64,000 bases of DNA from Rhynchopus euleeides (lineage: Eukaryota; Euglenozoa; Diplonemea; Diplonemida; Diplonemidae), in contig OY723302.1 of NCBI GenBank assembly GCA_963210315.1, positions 1,922,001 through 1,986,000 of the forward strand. Reading direction: 5' to 3'. Below are positions 53,785-64,000 of the stretch, in pieces. The notes below the pieces were generated by a model. The model saw only the letters and a program-made list of their open reading frames with translations. It had not been told where the DNA came from and searched no databases. Made by a program: the position numbers and the translations under genes. How positions within the stretch are numbered: position 1 is the first letter of the stretch; every line of letters starts with the position of its first letter.

Positions 53785-54531
53785 ATGCCGCGCACCGTCG
53801 ATCTCGTTGGTGCCACAGCTGCTGTTCTCGGATTGTTTACGTCTCAGATCGACGCTGCCTGCAAATCGCTGAACGAGCTTGAGAAGAAGCGCGCCCGGGA
53901 CTACGATGATAACTTGCCGTCCTTCACGCTGGCATCCCTCACGGGGCAGCTGCTGGTGGAGAAGACGAAGAACACGACGACGACACCCCCGGGTTTCCAG
54001 GACCTGTTCCTGTGGATCCCCGCAAAGAAGGAGATTGAGCCGGACAGCTGTGCGCTGGCGCTGAGTGAAATCAAAGCTGTGATCGACGCGGTGCTCAATA
54101 TGAACAAGGACGGGAAGGCAGCAACACCCTCCTCCAAGGACCTTAACTGGGGCAGCCTGCTCACGACGTACGCGGCCAATCTTGGAGGGGGTTCGTACTA
54201 CATCAACGCTATGCCAAGCGGGACAGTCTGCTACAACAGGGCGCGGTCCCTGCTGGCCTACGTGGCGAATGGGCAGATCACATGGAGTTCGCTCAACCCG
54301 TTTGGCCGGTTCTCGTCTGGGCCGATCAAGATCTACCACGCGGACAAGAAGAAGAGGGACGCGCTGAAGGCGTGCAGGTGTGTCAAGAGAGTGTGCAGCT
54401 CACAGCAGTTCCGCATCCTCCTGGTTGCTGAACTCCACAGTCCTAGGACGACGAAGAGGACGACGAGGGTCGACGTAGGCTTATCTTACGCTACGGCAGG
54501 GGTGGACTCAGCCACCCCGGGGGCAGGTTGA
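53785..54531 (+). CDS. Unrecognised 248-residue protein (possible in-frame intron)
   Basis: The ATG is directly after a C-run and gaag. Sequence MPRTVDLVGATAAVLGLFTS, SLNELEKKRARDYDDNLPSF, FQDLFLWIPAKKEIEPD, then GSYYINAMPSGTVCYNRARS and SGPIKIYHADKKKRDALKAC. No family recognised. A candidate 63-nt intron (54378-54440, GTGTGT..CACAG) keeps the frame either way, so the protein is about 227 or 248 residues. The last about 30 residues look less constrained. No signal peptide, and at most a weak N-terminal hydrophobic stretch. Confidence 0.65.
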   Translation: MPRTVDLVGATAAVLGLFTSQIDAACKSLNELEKKRARDYDDNLPSFTLASLTGQLLVEKTKNTTTTPPGFQDLFLWIPAKKEIEPDSCALALSEIKAVIDAVLNMNKDGKAATPSSKDLNWGSLLTTYAANLGGGSYYINAMPSGTVCYNRARSLLAYVANGQITWSSLNPFGRFSSGPIKIYHADKKKRDALKACRCVKRVCSSQQFRILLVAELHSPRTTKRTTRVDVGLSYATAGVDSATPGAG

Positions 54532-54565
54532 ACAGGTTGTGTGGTTCCACTGATCAACATAAATC

Positions 54566-54733
54566 AACCCGCAAACCCGCAAACCCGCAAACCCGCAAAC
54601 CCGCAAACCCGCAAACCCGCAAACCCGCAAACCCGCAAACCCGCAAACCCGCAAACCCGCAAACCCGCAAACCCGCAAACCCGCAAACCCGCAAACCCGC
54701 AAACCCGCAAACCCGCAAACCCGCAAACCCGCA
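54566..54733. repeat. Octanucleotide array, 21 x aacccgca
   Basis: 168 bp of uninterrupted 8-bp repeats. The G-rich strand reads TTTGCGGG. Being 8 bp, it is open in all frames, giving spurious KPANPQTR-type and GLRVCGFA-type repeats. Confidence 0.97.
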
Positions 54734-54925
54734 CGAGAAATGAGCAAGCGTGTTGTTCAGGTGTGAACCTGTGTCGCGTCCCCCCCGCCCCCCCCCCCCC
54801 CCACCCTTCCCTGCCTGCTCCCGCCCCTTGTTCATGTCTTTTGTTTGCAGCTCCGTCTTGTTCATGTGTTGTGTCATCTTGTACGTGCATCCACACACAT
54901 CTCCCACACAGGAACCACACAAACT
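54734..54925. other. Short spacer with C-run and acceptor-like site
   Basis: A poly-C run (54781-54801) and a ctcccacacag site 14 nt before the ATG of the next gene. Confidence 0.5.
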
Positions 54926-55294
54926 ATGTCGCATGCACGTCTGCGGACCATTGAGGAGTACGTCTCGGCCGGCTACCGCTTTTGCTGGGATGGCCCATGG
55001 ATGTGGAATCCAGAAGGCACTCGTCGTTGCTCTGTGCCGCTGATGATCCAGAATGAACGTGCGGGCTTGCTTTTCGCTGGCGAGCAGATTCCTGGGGAAG
55101 AGGAGGAGGATGACAGTTCTGATTCAAGCGACAGAAGGCGGGCTGCTGCGTTTCGGAAGAGCCGTCGGGAATCCGATGCCTCAACAGGAAGGGCACTCCA
55201 TCGCCCTAGCCGTTGCCAGTTCCGGAATTGCTGCTACACTTCTTCGTGGGGGGCGGACCGCCCACAACCGGTTCAAGATTCCCCTCAACATTGA
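54926..55294 (+). CDS. Truncated host gene, 3' end replaced by Helitron DNA
   Basis: The ATG at 54926 follows an acceptor-like cacacatctcccacacag. Residues 1-83 (MSHARLRTIEEYVSAGYRFC, WDGPWMWNPEGTRRCSVPLM, an acidic EEEEDDSSDSSD, Arg-rich end) read as host coding sequence of unknown family. From about 55175 the frame enters the helicase remnant out of phase and stops at 55294. The rest of the gene was not found downstream. Confidence 0.5.
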   Translation: MSHARLRTIEEYVSAGYRFCWDGPWMWNPEGTRRCSVPLMIQNERAGLLFAGEQIPGEEEEDDSSDSSDRRRAAAFRKSRRESDASTGRALHRPSRCQFRNCCYTSSWGADRPQPVQDSPQH

Positions 55295-55320
55295 CCCTTC
55301 CGAATGTAACAAACTCTGTT
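55175..55320 (+). repeat. 146-bp direct repeat flanking the retroelement, left copy
   Basis: gatgcctcaacaggaagggc through aacaaactctgtt is repeated without visible change at 56430-56575. It is helicase coding sequence. Confidence 0.95.
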
Positions 55321-56429
55321 TTTTTTTTTTTTTTTTTTGGGGACATCCGGACCGAGAATCTTTGCAGCTGTTGTTTGTCTGGGCTAGTTGGTACAGAATA
55401 CAAGGTACAAGAGACAAGCAAGACAAGAAACGAAAAGAAGAAAGCGAAAGAAACACACATGAAAAGATCACACACATCAAACGACACGCCCAAAATGGCA
55501 CAGCCTCTGGACATCCACTTAGCCAGCGAGGACCACACTGGTGACAGATTGCTCGTACATAACTCCAAAAACGGGGGGCTTGGTTGCTTCAATAGCATAT
55601 GGTTGATAGCCGCCAACCGCTTTTGTGTTATGTGCAAGGAACCTGAAGTGGAAGTTGCACATTACACATTGCAATGAATGCTGAAACACAGAGTGTCACA
55701 GGAAACGATCGAGTAAAGAAAAACTCAAAGAAAAAGCCCAAAAGGGAAACACAAGCTAGCTGGGACAACGCTAGGGTTCAGAAAACTGCTCTTTGTAGTG
55801 ATGGAGGGGCTTGTTGGTTTGTTTGTAGCCGCAACGCATCGACACAAAGAGAGGTCTCTGTTGTGCACCGAAAAAGTAGAGAAAGGGCCAATGGTGAAAG
55901 CAAAAGGCAGTGCTGTCTATGACTCCACCGCCTGCAACACTAGTCAACCCCTTGTGCGAAGGGGGAGGGGCCAGGCACAGGTCAGCAGCGACCACCCAGA
56001 GGGGCTACCCGTTGAGGGCTTAGAGCCGCAACGTGGGGGCAGGATCAGCTCCAGCAGGATCTTCTCAGGCATCGCGCAGCTCCAGCACGCCCGATCGCGG
56101 CACTAGGGAAAGCATTGGCGAGGCTTTCACGCCCCAAAAGGGGGGCAACCCTGCATCCTGATCTTCCTACAGGCTGGCCTGCAGACGTCCATGTGCTCAA
56201 GCCACTCATGCAATTAGAGCAACTCAGAGGGAACAGCCCAGGGCCTTATGCTCGCGCACACTGCCCTGACCCATGCACAGGTCCGATTTCTCCCGAGACT
56301 CACTCAAGAGGCCCCCCAAGGTCAATTCCAAGGATCCTAATACCAGAGCTTGCTTTGGTTTCCCCTCCAAGGAGGGTAATCACAGGGGGCGCCACGTGAA
56401 GGCAGCAAGTTGGATTTTATCCCCCCCAC
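55321..56429 (-). mobile_element. Poly-A retroelement-like insertion, independent copy
   Basis: The same element as 44118-45221 with a longer tail (18 T beyond the repeated tt). It lacks the 7-bp ggtggtg and has scattered substitutions, e.g. caaggaggg for caatgaggg. It lies between the two copies of the 146-bp repeat, so this is a separate insertion event. Confidence 0.9.
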
Positions 56430-58701
56430 GATGCCTCAACAGGAAGGGCACTCCATCGCCCTAGCCGTTGCCAGTTCCGGAATTGCTGCTACACTTCTTC
56501 GTGGGGGGCGGACCGCCCACAACCGGTTCAAGATTCCCCTCAACATTGACCCTTCCGAATGTAACAAACTCTGTTCCTTGCCCACAGAGTTTGAGGACTT
56601 GATCAGAAAAACGTCACTGATTGTTTGGGATGAGGTGGTGATGGCAAGGAGGGAATGTGTTGAGATTGTGGATCGGTCCTGTCGGAGGGTGAGGCAGAAT
56701 GAGGCACCCTTTGGTGGGATTGTGACAGTGCTTGGTGGTGACATCAAGCAAATTCTTCCGGTGCATGACACCAGGGAGGGGGCAATTGCAGCAACACTCC
56801 ACATGTCCCCTCTCTGGCCTGAAATTCAGAAGATAAGTTTGACCCAAATTATGAGGCAACAGGGTGACCTGGAATATGCACAGTTTTTGAGTGCAGTTGG
56901 GGATGGTTCCATGAATGAGGAAGATGGGACCATAAACCTCTTCAGCAAGATGTATGTCAAGAACGTGTTTCCTTCCAGTGCTGCTGCAATCAGAAGAAAA
57001 AATGACAGTTGCCACTACTACAGCCAGGAAGACCTGATTGAACACACCTTTCCAAATCTTTCGAAGAAGCAGAACAATCATCATGCTCCATCCTCCTTCT
57101 CCTCCTCATTCATTGGGAATGCAATGATCATGTGTCCAACAAACAGTGCACAGCGTGAGCTCAACCAAAAATGTCTGCAGAGGATGCCTGGGGAGGAGTT
57201 TCTCATTATCGGGCAGGACACCTGTGTTGAGGAGAATGTTCGTCCTGACCTTCTTGACAATGATGTGCTCAACCAAGTGGTGGTGACTGGAATCCCACTC
57301 CACACACTGCACCTCAAGGTTGGGGCACCTGTCATGCTTCTGAAGAACTTGAATCCTCCAGGAGGGCTGTGTAATGGGACACGGCTGATCTTGAAGAGGA
57401 TTACCCCTCTCAACCTTCTGTGTGTTCCGATTGACAAACCTGACACCCTGGAAAGTGACTACATCTGCATCCCACGGGTCAAGAACGAACCAGATGCAAA
57501 AAAGGTTGGCTTTGCCATGAAGCGTGTCCAGTTTCCAGTTTCTCTTGCCTTTGCAAGCACAATCAACAAAGCACAGGGACAGACACTGGATCGGGTTGGG
57601 CTTGACCTGACTACAAACCAGTGCTTTGCACATGGACAGCTGTATGTTGCCCTCAGCAGGTGCCGTTCGTCTGATGCTGTGAAGGTTGCTGTTCCTGTGA
57701 GTAAGATGACAGGAAAAATGTTCCCAATTCAGAATCCTGTCTTCAAGGAGGTGCTTGATGTTGTGGGGAGGGAGGTGGAGGGGATATTTGCAAACCTGAC
57801 TGATGCTGAGAAGGCAGCCATCAGAACAAAGTACCAGACAATTTCGGATGCAGCTTACTCGGCTTCTGTTCATCAAAACTCTAACCTCCCTCCTCCAACT
57901 GCAGAAGCCTTGCAAAGAAATGCACCCCTCCCCAACACAGTGGCACACCTTGAGTTTGCTGAAGATGACGATGATGATGACGATGATGATGATGGCATGC
58001 CTTTTCCTCAGTATCATCTTCCTGACTCTAACCGCGACGGTGATCGACTGAGTTTTTTCCCCCCAAACCTGAAGAGAACAGGAGCACAGCTTGAAAGAAC
58101 AACAGTCTCCCTTCGGGTCCGCCAGTTTCTGGCAGCTGCAGGGCTTCCCTGTACCGCCGTTGTTGACGTTCCTGGAGACGGTCATTGCTTTTACCACTCC
58201 CTTTTGTGCTACAGTCAAATCAGAAGAAGAGTTCCTGGGGTGGGGACGGCTGCCCTGGACCAACGGGCTTCCGCAAAGCTCCTTCGTGAACATGTCTGGA
58301 AGGATCCCTTTCCAGAGGGACTGAGACACTTGGTTTCAATTGCATCTTTTGTTCATTGGCAGGGCTTGGGTCTGGAATGTCAGAAAGGAGTCCAGGACTA
58401 CTGCAACTTGCATCGAGTGATGAACTCGCCATTCTGGGCTGACAGCATTGCTGTGTATCTAACCGCTGTTGTTTTGCAGATCTGCATTGTTGTCATTCTC
58501 ACAGAAGATGCAGACAATGGCCTTGGACAGAAGGTCAGTGAGCACAAATACAACACCCCGAAGGCAGCCAACACCTTTTACATTATTTGTGACAACAGCG
58601 TACACTTCTTGCAGTTCTCTGCATACGGATACAGCAAGGTTCAGCAGAGCCTTACAACAACTGTGATCCATGATGGTCGGCCGCAAAACCAAAATCCCTA
58701 G
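56430..58701 (+). pseudogene. Helitron-type Pif1 helicase fused to a C-terminal OTU protease domain (5'-truncated)
   Basis: Open from 56431 (Met, in-frame) to TAG 58699-58701, about 756 residues. The helicase begins after the Walker A motif: IALAVASSGIAATLLRGGRT and AHNRFKIPL, then motif II VWDEVVM, GGDIKQILPV, NAMIMCPTNSAQRELN, FASTINKAQGQTLDRVGLDL and VALSRCRS. After an Asp run comes an OTU domain: VPGDGHCFYHSLLCY (D-G-x-C), then LLREHVW, WADSIAVYLTAV, LQICIVVI and a late CDNSVHFLQF histidine. The HUH Rep domain and Walker A are missing, so it cannot be autonomous as it stands. Lower GC and different codon use from neighbours suit a transposon origin. Confidence 0.85.
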
Positions 58702-59188
58702 CATCTCTTGCCTTCCCACATGTGCCACTATTGATTCATTCACCTGCTTTTCCCTGAAAGACGCTCCTAACCTGTGCCAAGCCTGCCGCGATGTGTGTAC
58801 TCCTCCCAGGCTCGATCTAACACAGTCTTCAGGCACACAAACCACAACCGACAGAGAGACAGACTCTGCAGAAAAATTCATGAATCCGACAGAGACAGCA
58901 GCACCAACCCCGCCCCATCCTCTGACCCCAACTCTTCCCCACATTGCCTTCCGATTGCATTGATTACGCAGGCACCACAACACACAGGCACACCTCCATG
59001 CATACACACAACAACACAGCACAGGAACCCTCAACCGGAACACTGAATATGCAAAAAAAAGGCGAAAAAGGCTGACATTCCCTTACGGATCCATATGGTC
59101 GTCCCCTACGTCTTTTTGCTCGTCCGATGTCGCAAGTGCTTGTTTTTGGCTCACCATTGTCACCGACATGCCGTACCGTCGGTTTTGA
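58702..59188. other. Spacer, right flank of the Helitron remnant
   Basis: CA-rich sequence (acacaacaacacagcacagg) with no gene. The 3' terminus of a Helitron (hairpin plus CTRR) was looked for but not convincingly found. Confidence 0.5.
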
Positions 59189-62100
59189 GGCCGTTTTCGC
59201 CGCGGAAACGCTATAAAACTACTATGGGCGATTTCCCTAAGGAATTTCCAACCAAAACGTTGGATTTCCCGATGGCACCCAACATGGACGGATTTTCGAG
59301 TGGCTGAAATCCGAAATTGTTTTCGGGGAGGTACACCCCCCGGAAATTTCACCATCGAAGGAATTTTGCAGTTCTGAGCTGTTTCGAAAATATTGCCGAC
59401 GTCACCAAAAACACGATTTTTGCAGGGATTTTTGGCTGGTTTGGTGAAACTCAGAGTTTTTATCAAAGTCGAACAGAATTCTGAGCAGAAAAGTGGCGGC
59501 CCCACTTACTTTTGGGATAGACGCGCTCCGTTCTTTACACGGTAAAGAAAATCGACAAAAAATTCGAAAAACAAAAAATGTTGCTAAAGGGTCACCCTAA
59601 AAACCTGGATTCCCACTATACATTATAGTAACCACAGGGACCCCTGGCTGGGGGACCGATTTTTTATCTTCCACTAATTTCTGTGAAAACTGACCGACAT
59701 TCCCGGGTCGCTACCCATACCTAGCGGAACGTGGTGGTGCGTTGTCATCAGTTTTCTGGCCGTTTTCGCCGCGGAAACGCTATAAAACTACTATGGGCGA
59801 TTTCCCTAAGGAATTTCCAACCAAAACGTTGGATTTCCCGATGGCACCCAACATGGACGGATTTTCGAGTGGCTGAAATCCGAAATTGTTTTCGGGGAGG
59901 TACACCCCCCGGAAATTTCACCATCGAAGGAATTTTGCAGTTCTGAGCTGTTTCGAAAATATTGCCGACGTCACCAAAAACACGATTTTTGCAGGGATTT
60001 TTGGCTGGTTTGGTGAAACTCAGAGTTTTTATCAAAGTCGAACAGAATTCTGAGCAGAAAAGTGGCGGCCCCACTTACTTTTGGGATAGACGCGCTCCGT
60101 TCTTTACACGGTAAAGAAAATCGACAAAAAATTCGAAAAACAAAAAATGTTGCTAAAGGGTCACCCTAAAAACCTGGATTCCCACTATACATTATAGTAA
60201 CCACAGGGACCCCTGGCTGGGGGACCGATTTTTTATCTTCCACTAATTTCTGTGAAAACTGACCGACATTCCCGGGTCGCTACCCATACCTAGCGGAACG
60301 TGGTGGTGCGTTGTCATCAGTTTTCTGGCCGTTTTCGCCGCGGAAACGCTATAAAACTACTATGGGCGATTTCCCTAAGGAATTTCCAACCAAAACGTTG
60401 GATTTCCCGATGGCACCCAACATGGACGGATTTTCGAGTGGCTGAAATCCGAAATTGTTTTCGGGGAGGTACACCCCCCGGAAATTTCACCATCGAAGGA
60501 ATTTTGCAGTTCTGAGCTGTTTCGAAAATATTGCCGACGTCACCAAAAACACGATTTTTGCAGGGATTTTTGGCTGGTTTGGTGAAACTCAGAGTTTTTA
60601 TCAAAGTCGAACAGAATTCTGAGCAGAAAAGTGGCGGCCCCACTTACTTTTGGGATAGACGCGCTCCGTTCTTTACACGGTAAAGAAAATCGACAAAAAA
60701 TTCGAAAAACAAAAAATGTTGCTAAAGGGTCACCCTAAAAACCTGGATTCCCACTATACATTATAGTAACCACAGGGACCCCTGGCTGGGGGACCGATTT
60801 TTTATCTTCCACTAATTTCTGTGAAAACTGACCGACATTCCCGGGTCGCTACCCATACCTAGCGGAACGTGGTGGTGCGTTGTCATCAGTTTTCTGGCCG
60901 TTTTCGCCGCGGAAACGCTATAAAACTACTATGGGCGATTTCCCTAAGGAATTTCCAACCAAAACGTTGGATTTCCCGATGGCACCCAACATGGACGGAT
61001 TTTCGAGTGGCTGAAATCCGAAATTGTTTTCGGGGAGGTACACCCCCCGGAAATTTCACCATCGAAGGAATTTTGCAGTTCTGAGCTGTTTCGAAAATAT
61101 TGCCGACGTCACCAAAAACACGATTTTTGCAGGGATTTTTGGCTGGTTTGGTGAAACTCAGAGTTTTTATCAAAGTCGAACAGAATTCTGAGCAGAAAAG
61201 TGGCGGCCCCACTTACTTTTGGGATAGACGCGCTCCGTTCTTTACACGGTAAAGAAAATCGACAAAAAATTCGAAAAACAAAAAATGTTGCTAAAGGGTC
61301 ACCCTAAAAACCTGGATTCCCACTATACATTATAGTAACCACAGGGACCCCTGGCTGGGGGACCGATTTTTTATCTTCCACTAATTTCTGTGAAAACTGA
61401 CCGACATTCCCGGGTCGCTACCCATACCTAGCGGAACGTGGTGGTGCGTTGTCATCAGTTTTCTGGCCGTTTTCGCCGCGGAAACGCTATAAAACTACTA
61501 TGGGCGATTTCCCTAAGGAATTTCCAACCAAAACGTTGGATTTCCCGATGGCACCCAACATGGACGGATTTTCGAGTGGCTGAAATCCGAAATTGTTTTC
61601 GGGGAGGTACACCCCCCGGAAATTTCACCATCGAAGGAATTTTGCAGTTCTGAGCTGTTTCGAAAATATTGCCGACGTCACCAAAAACACGATTTTTGCA
61701 GGGATTTTTGGCTGGTTTGGTGAAACTCAGAGTTTTTATCAAAGTCGAACAGAATTCTGAGCAGAAAAGTGGCGGCCCCACTTACTTTTGGGATAGACGC
61801 GCTCCGTTCTTTACACGGTAAAGAAAATCGACAAAAAATTCGAAAAACAAAAAATGTTGCTAAAGGGTCACCCTAAAAACCTGGATTCCCACTATACATT
61901 ATAGTAACCACAGGGACCCCTGGCTGGGGGACCGATTTTTTATCTTCCACTAATTTCTGTGAAAACTGACCGACATTCCCGGGTCGCTACCCATACCTAG
62001 CGGAACGTGGTGGTGCGTTGTCATCAGTTTTCTGGCCGTTTTCGCCGCGGAAACGCTATAAAACTACTATGGGCGATTTCCCTAAGGAATTTCCAACCAA

Positions 62101-64000
62101 AACGTTGGATTTCCCGATGGCACCCAACATGGACGGATTTTCGAGTGGCTGAAATCCGAAATTGTTTTCGGGGAGGTACACCCCCCGGAAATTTCACCAT
62201 CGAAGGAATTTTGCAGTTCTGAGCTGTTTCGAAAATATTGCCGACGTCACCAAAAACACGATTTTTGCAGGGATTTTTGGCTGGTTTGGTGAAACTCAGA
62301 GTTTTTATCAAAGTCGAACAGAATTCTGAGCAGAAAAGTGGCGGCCCCACTTACTTTTGGGATAGACGCGCTCCGTTCTTTACACGGTAAAGAAAATCGA
62401 CAAAAAATTCGAAAAACAAAAAATGTTGCTAAAGGGTCACCCTAAAAACCTGGATTCCCACTATACATTATAGTAACCACAGGGACCCCTGGCTGGGGGA
62501 CCGATTTTTTATCTTCCACTAATTTCTGTGAAAACTGACCGACATTCCCGGGTCGCTACCCATACCTAGCGGAACGTGGTGGTGCGTTGTCATCAGTTTT
62601 CTGGCCGTTTTCGCCGCGGAAACGCTATAAAACTACTATGGGCGATTTCCCTAAGGAATTTCCAACCAAAACGTTGGATTTCCCGATGGCACCCAACATG
62701 GACGGATTTTCGAGTGGCTGAAATCCGAAATTGTTTTCGGGGAGGTACACCCCCCGGAAATTTCACCATCGAAGGAATTTTGCAGTTCTGAGCTGTTTCG
62801 AAAATATTGCCGACGTCACCAAAAACACGATTTTTGCAGGGATTTTTGGCTGGTTTGGTGAAACTCAGAGTTTTTATCAAAGTCGAACAGAATTCTGAGC
62901 AGAAAAGTGGCGGCCCCACTTACTTTTGGGATAGACGCGCTCCGTTCTTTACACGGTAAAGAAAATCGACAAAAAATTCGAAAAACAAAAAATGTTGCTA
63001 AAGGGTCACCCTAAAAACCTGGATTCCCACTATACATTATAGTAACCACAGGGACCCCTGGCTGGGGGACCGATTTTTTATCTTCCACTAATTTCTGTGA
63101 AAACTGACCGACATTCCCGGGTCGCTACCCATACCTAGCGGAACGTGGTGGTGCGTTGTCATCAGTTTTCTGGCCGTTTTCGCCGCGGAAACGCTATAAA
63201 ACTACTATGGGCGATTTCCCTAAGGAATTTCCAACCAAAACGTTGGATTTCCCGATGGCACCCAACATGGACGGATTTTCGAGTGGCTGAAATCCGAAAT
63301 TGTTTTCGGGGAGGTACACCCCCCGGAAATTTCACCATCGAAGGAATTTTGCAGTTCTGAGCTGTTTCGAAAATATTGCCGACGTCACCAAAAACACGAT
63401 TTTTGCAGGGATTTTTGGCTGGTTTGGTGAAACTCAGAGTTTTTATCAAAGTCGAACAGAATTCTGAGCAGAAAAGTGGCGGCCCCACTTACTTTTGGGA
63501 TAGACGCGCTCCGTTCTTTACACGGTAAAGAAAATCGACAAAAAATTCGAAAAACAAAAAATGTTGCTAAAGGGTCACCCTAAAAACCTGGATTCCCACT
63601 ATACATTATAGTAACCACAGGGACCCCTGGCTGGGGGACCGATTTTTTATCTTCCACTAATTTCTGTGAAAACTGACCGACATTCCCGGGTCGCTACCCA
63701 TACCTAGCGGAACGTGGTGGTGCGTTGTCATCAGTTTTCTGGCCGTTTTCGCCGCGGAAACGCTATAAAACTACTATGGGCGATTTCCCTAAGGAATTTC
63801 CAACCAAAACGTTGGATTTCCCGATGGCACCCAACATGGACGGATTTTCGAGTGGCTGAAATCCGAAATTGTTTTCGGGGAGGTACACCCCCCGGAAATT
63901 TCACCATCGAAGGAATTTTGCAGTTCTGAGCTGTTTCGAAAATATTGCCGACGTCACCAAAAACACGATTTTTGCAGGGATTTTTGGCTGGTTTGGTGAA
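59189..64000 (+). repeat. 569-bp satellite, about 8.5 copies, open at the right edge
   Basis: ggccgttttcgccgcggaaa recurs at 59189, 59758, 60327 and so on, every 569 bp to the window end. Copies look identical by eye. The unit is AT-richer than the genes and contains short palindromes such as actatacattatagt. Short frames on both strands recur in each copy but have no domain. The first copy starts abruptly, without the gtggtgcgttgtcatcagtt segment. Confidence 0.97.

Noticed and set aside
54566..54733. CRISPR-like array or repeat protein
   Set aside because: It is an uninterrupted 8-bp microsatellite with no spacers. The open frames are a by-product.

Overview
ORGANISM. This is nuclear DNA of a GC-rich protist. 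Coding exons are strongly GC3-biased. Introns are short (59-262 nt), and five of the six inferred have a GTATGY donor. Fourteen of the fifteen better-supported ATGs or ORFs, and all those with recognisable domains, lie on the plus strand. Most plus-strand ATGs sit a few to about 50 nt after a pyrimidine tract ending in CAG. Unidirectional genes with poly-Y/AG acceptors resemble the spliced-leader organisation of Euglenozoa, and a diplonemid (trans-splicing plus cis introns) is my best guess. No SL, rRNA or tRNA gene was found to settle it.

LAYOUT. 1-8.7 kb: two related 31-bp minisatellites (about 174 units at 0.52-5.98 kb; about 32 units at 6.67-7.70 kb with an internal inversion), then spacer containing an interrupted local duplication. 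8.7-27.4 kb: gene island with an orphan Ubl-like exon, MOCS2A-type sulfur carrier, two unrecognised genes, an ERI1-like DEDDh exonuclease, a large Sfi1-repeat-like protein, a WGR-WGR-PARP-regulatory-domain protein ending in an R-S-ExE ADP-ribosyltransferase, an FHA-WGR chimera, an atypical SDR, a disordered protein, and a presequence-bearing probable mitochondrial protein. 27.4-34 kb: WD40 gene with a Ubl-like N-terminus, a small Tc1/mariner-type element, and a membrane protein with 25-residue repeats. 34-38.1 kb: dispersed repeat pieces plus a 200-230 bp tandem array. 38.1-53.25 kb: about 3.3 tandem copies of a 3.9-kb unit carrying a Thr/Glu-rich gene. Copies 2 and 3 (5,004 bp each) carry a 1.1-kb poly-A retroelement-like insertion that breaks the gene. 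53.8-58.7 kb: an unrecognised gene, a 21-unit octanucleotide array, a truncated gene, and a Helitron-type Pif1 helicase-OTU remnant split by another copy of the same retroelement with a 146-bp direct duplication. 59.19 kb to the right edge: a homogeneous 569-bp satellite.

HOW IT FITS TOGETHER. The clearest theme is gene remodelling by short duplications. Three 150-330 bp cassettes that include a 5' end, leader or first intron each occur in front of unrelated downstream sequence. One has produced an intact chimeric gene (SDR 5' end joined to FHA-WGR). The two WGR genes and the FHA protein point to DNA-break or nucleic-acid ADP-ribosylation biology, but the catalytic module is of the arginine-ART class rather than the PARP class. 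That makes this gene the most notable protein in the window.
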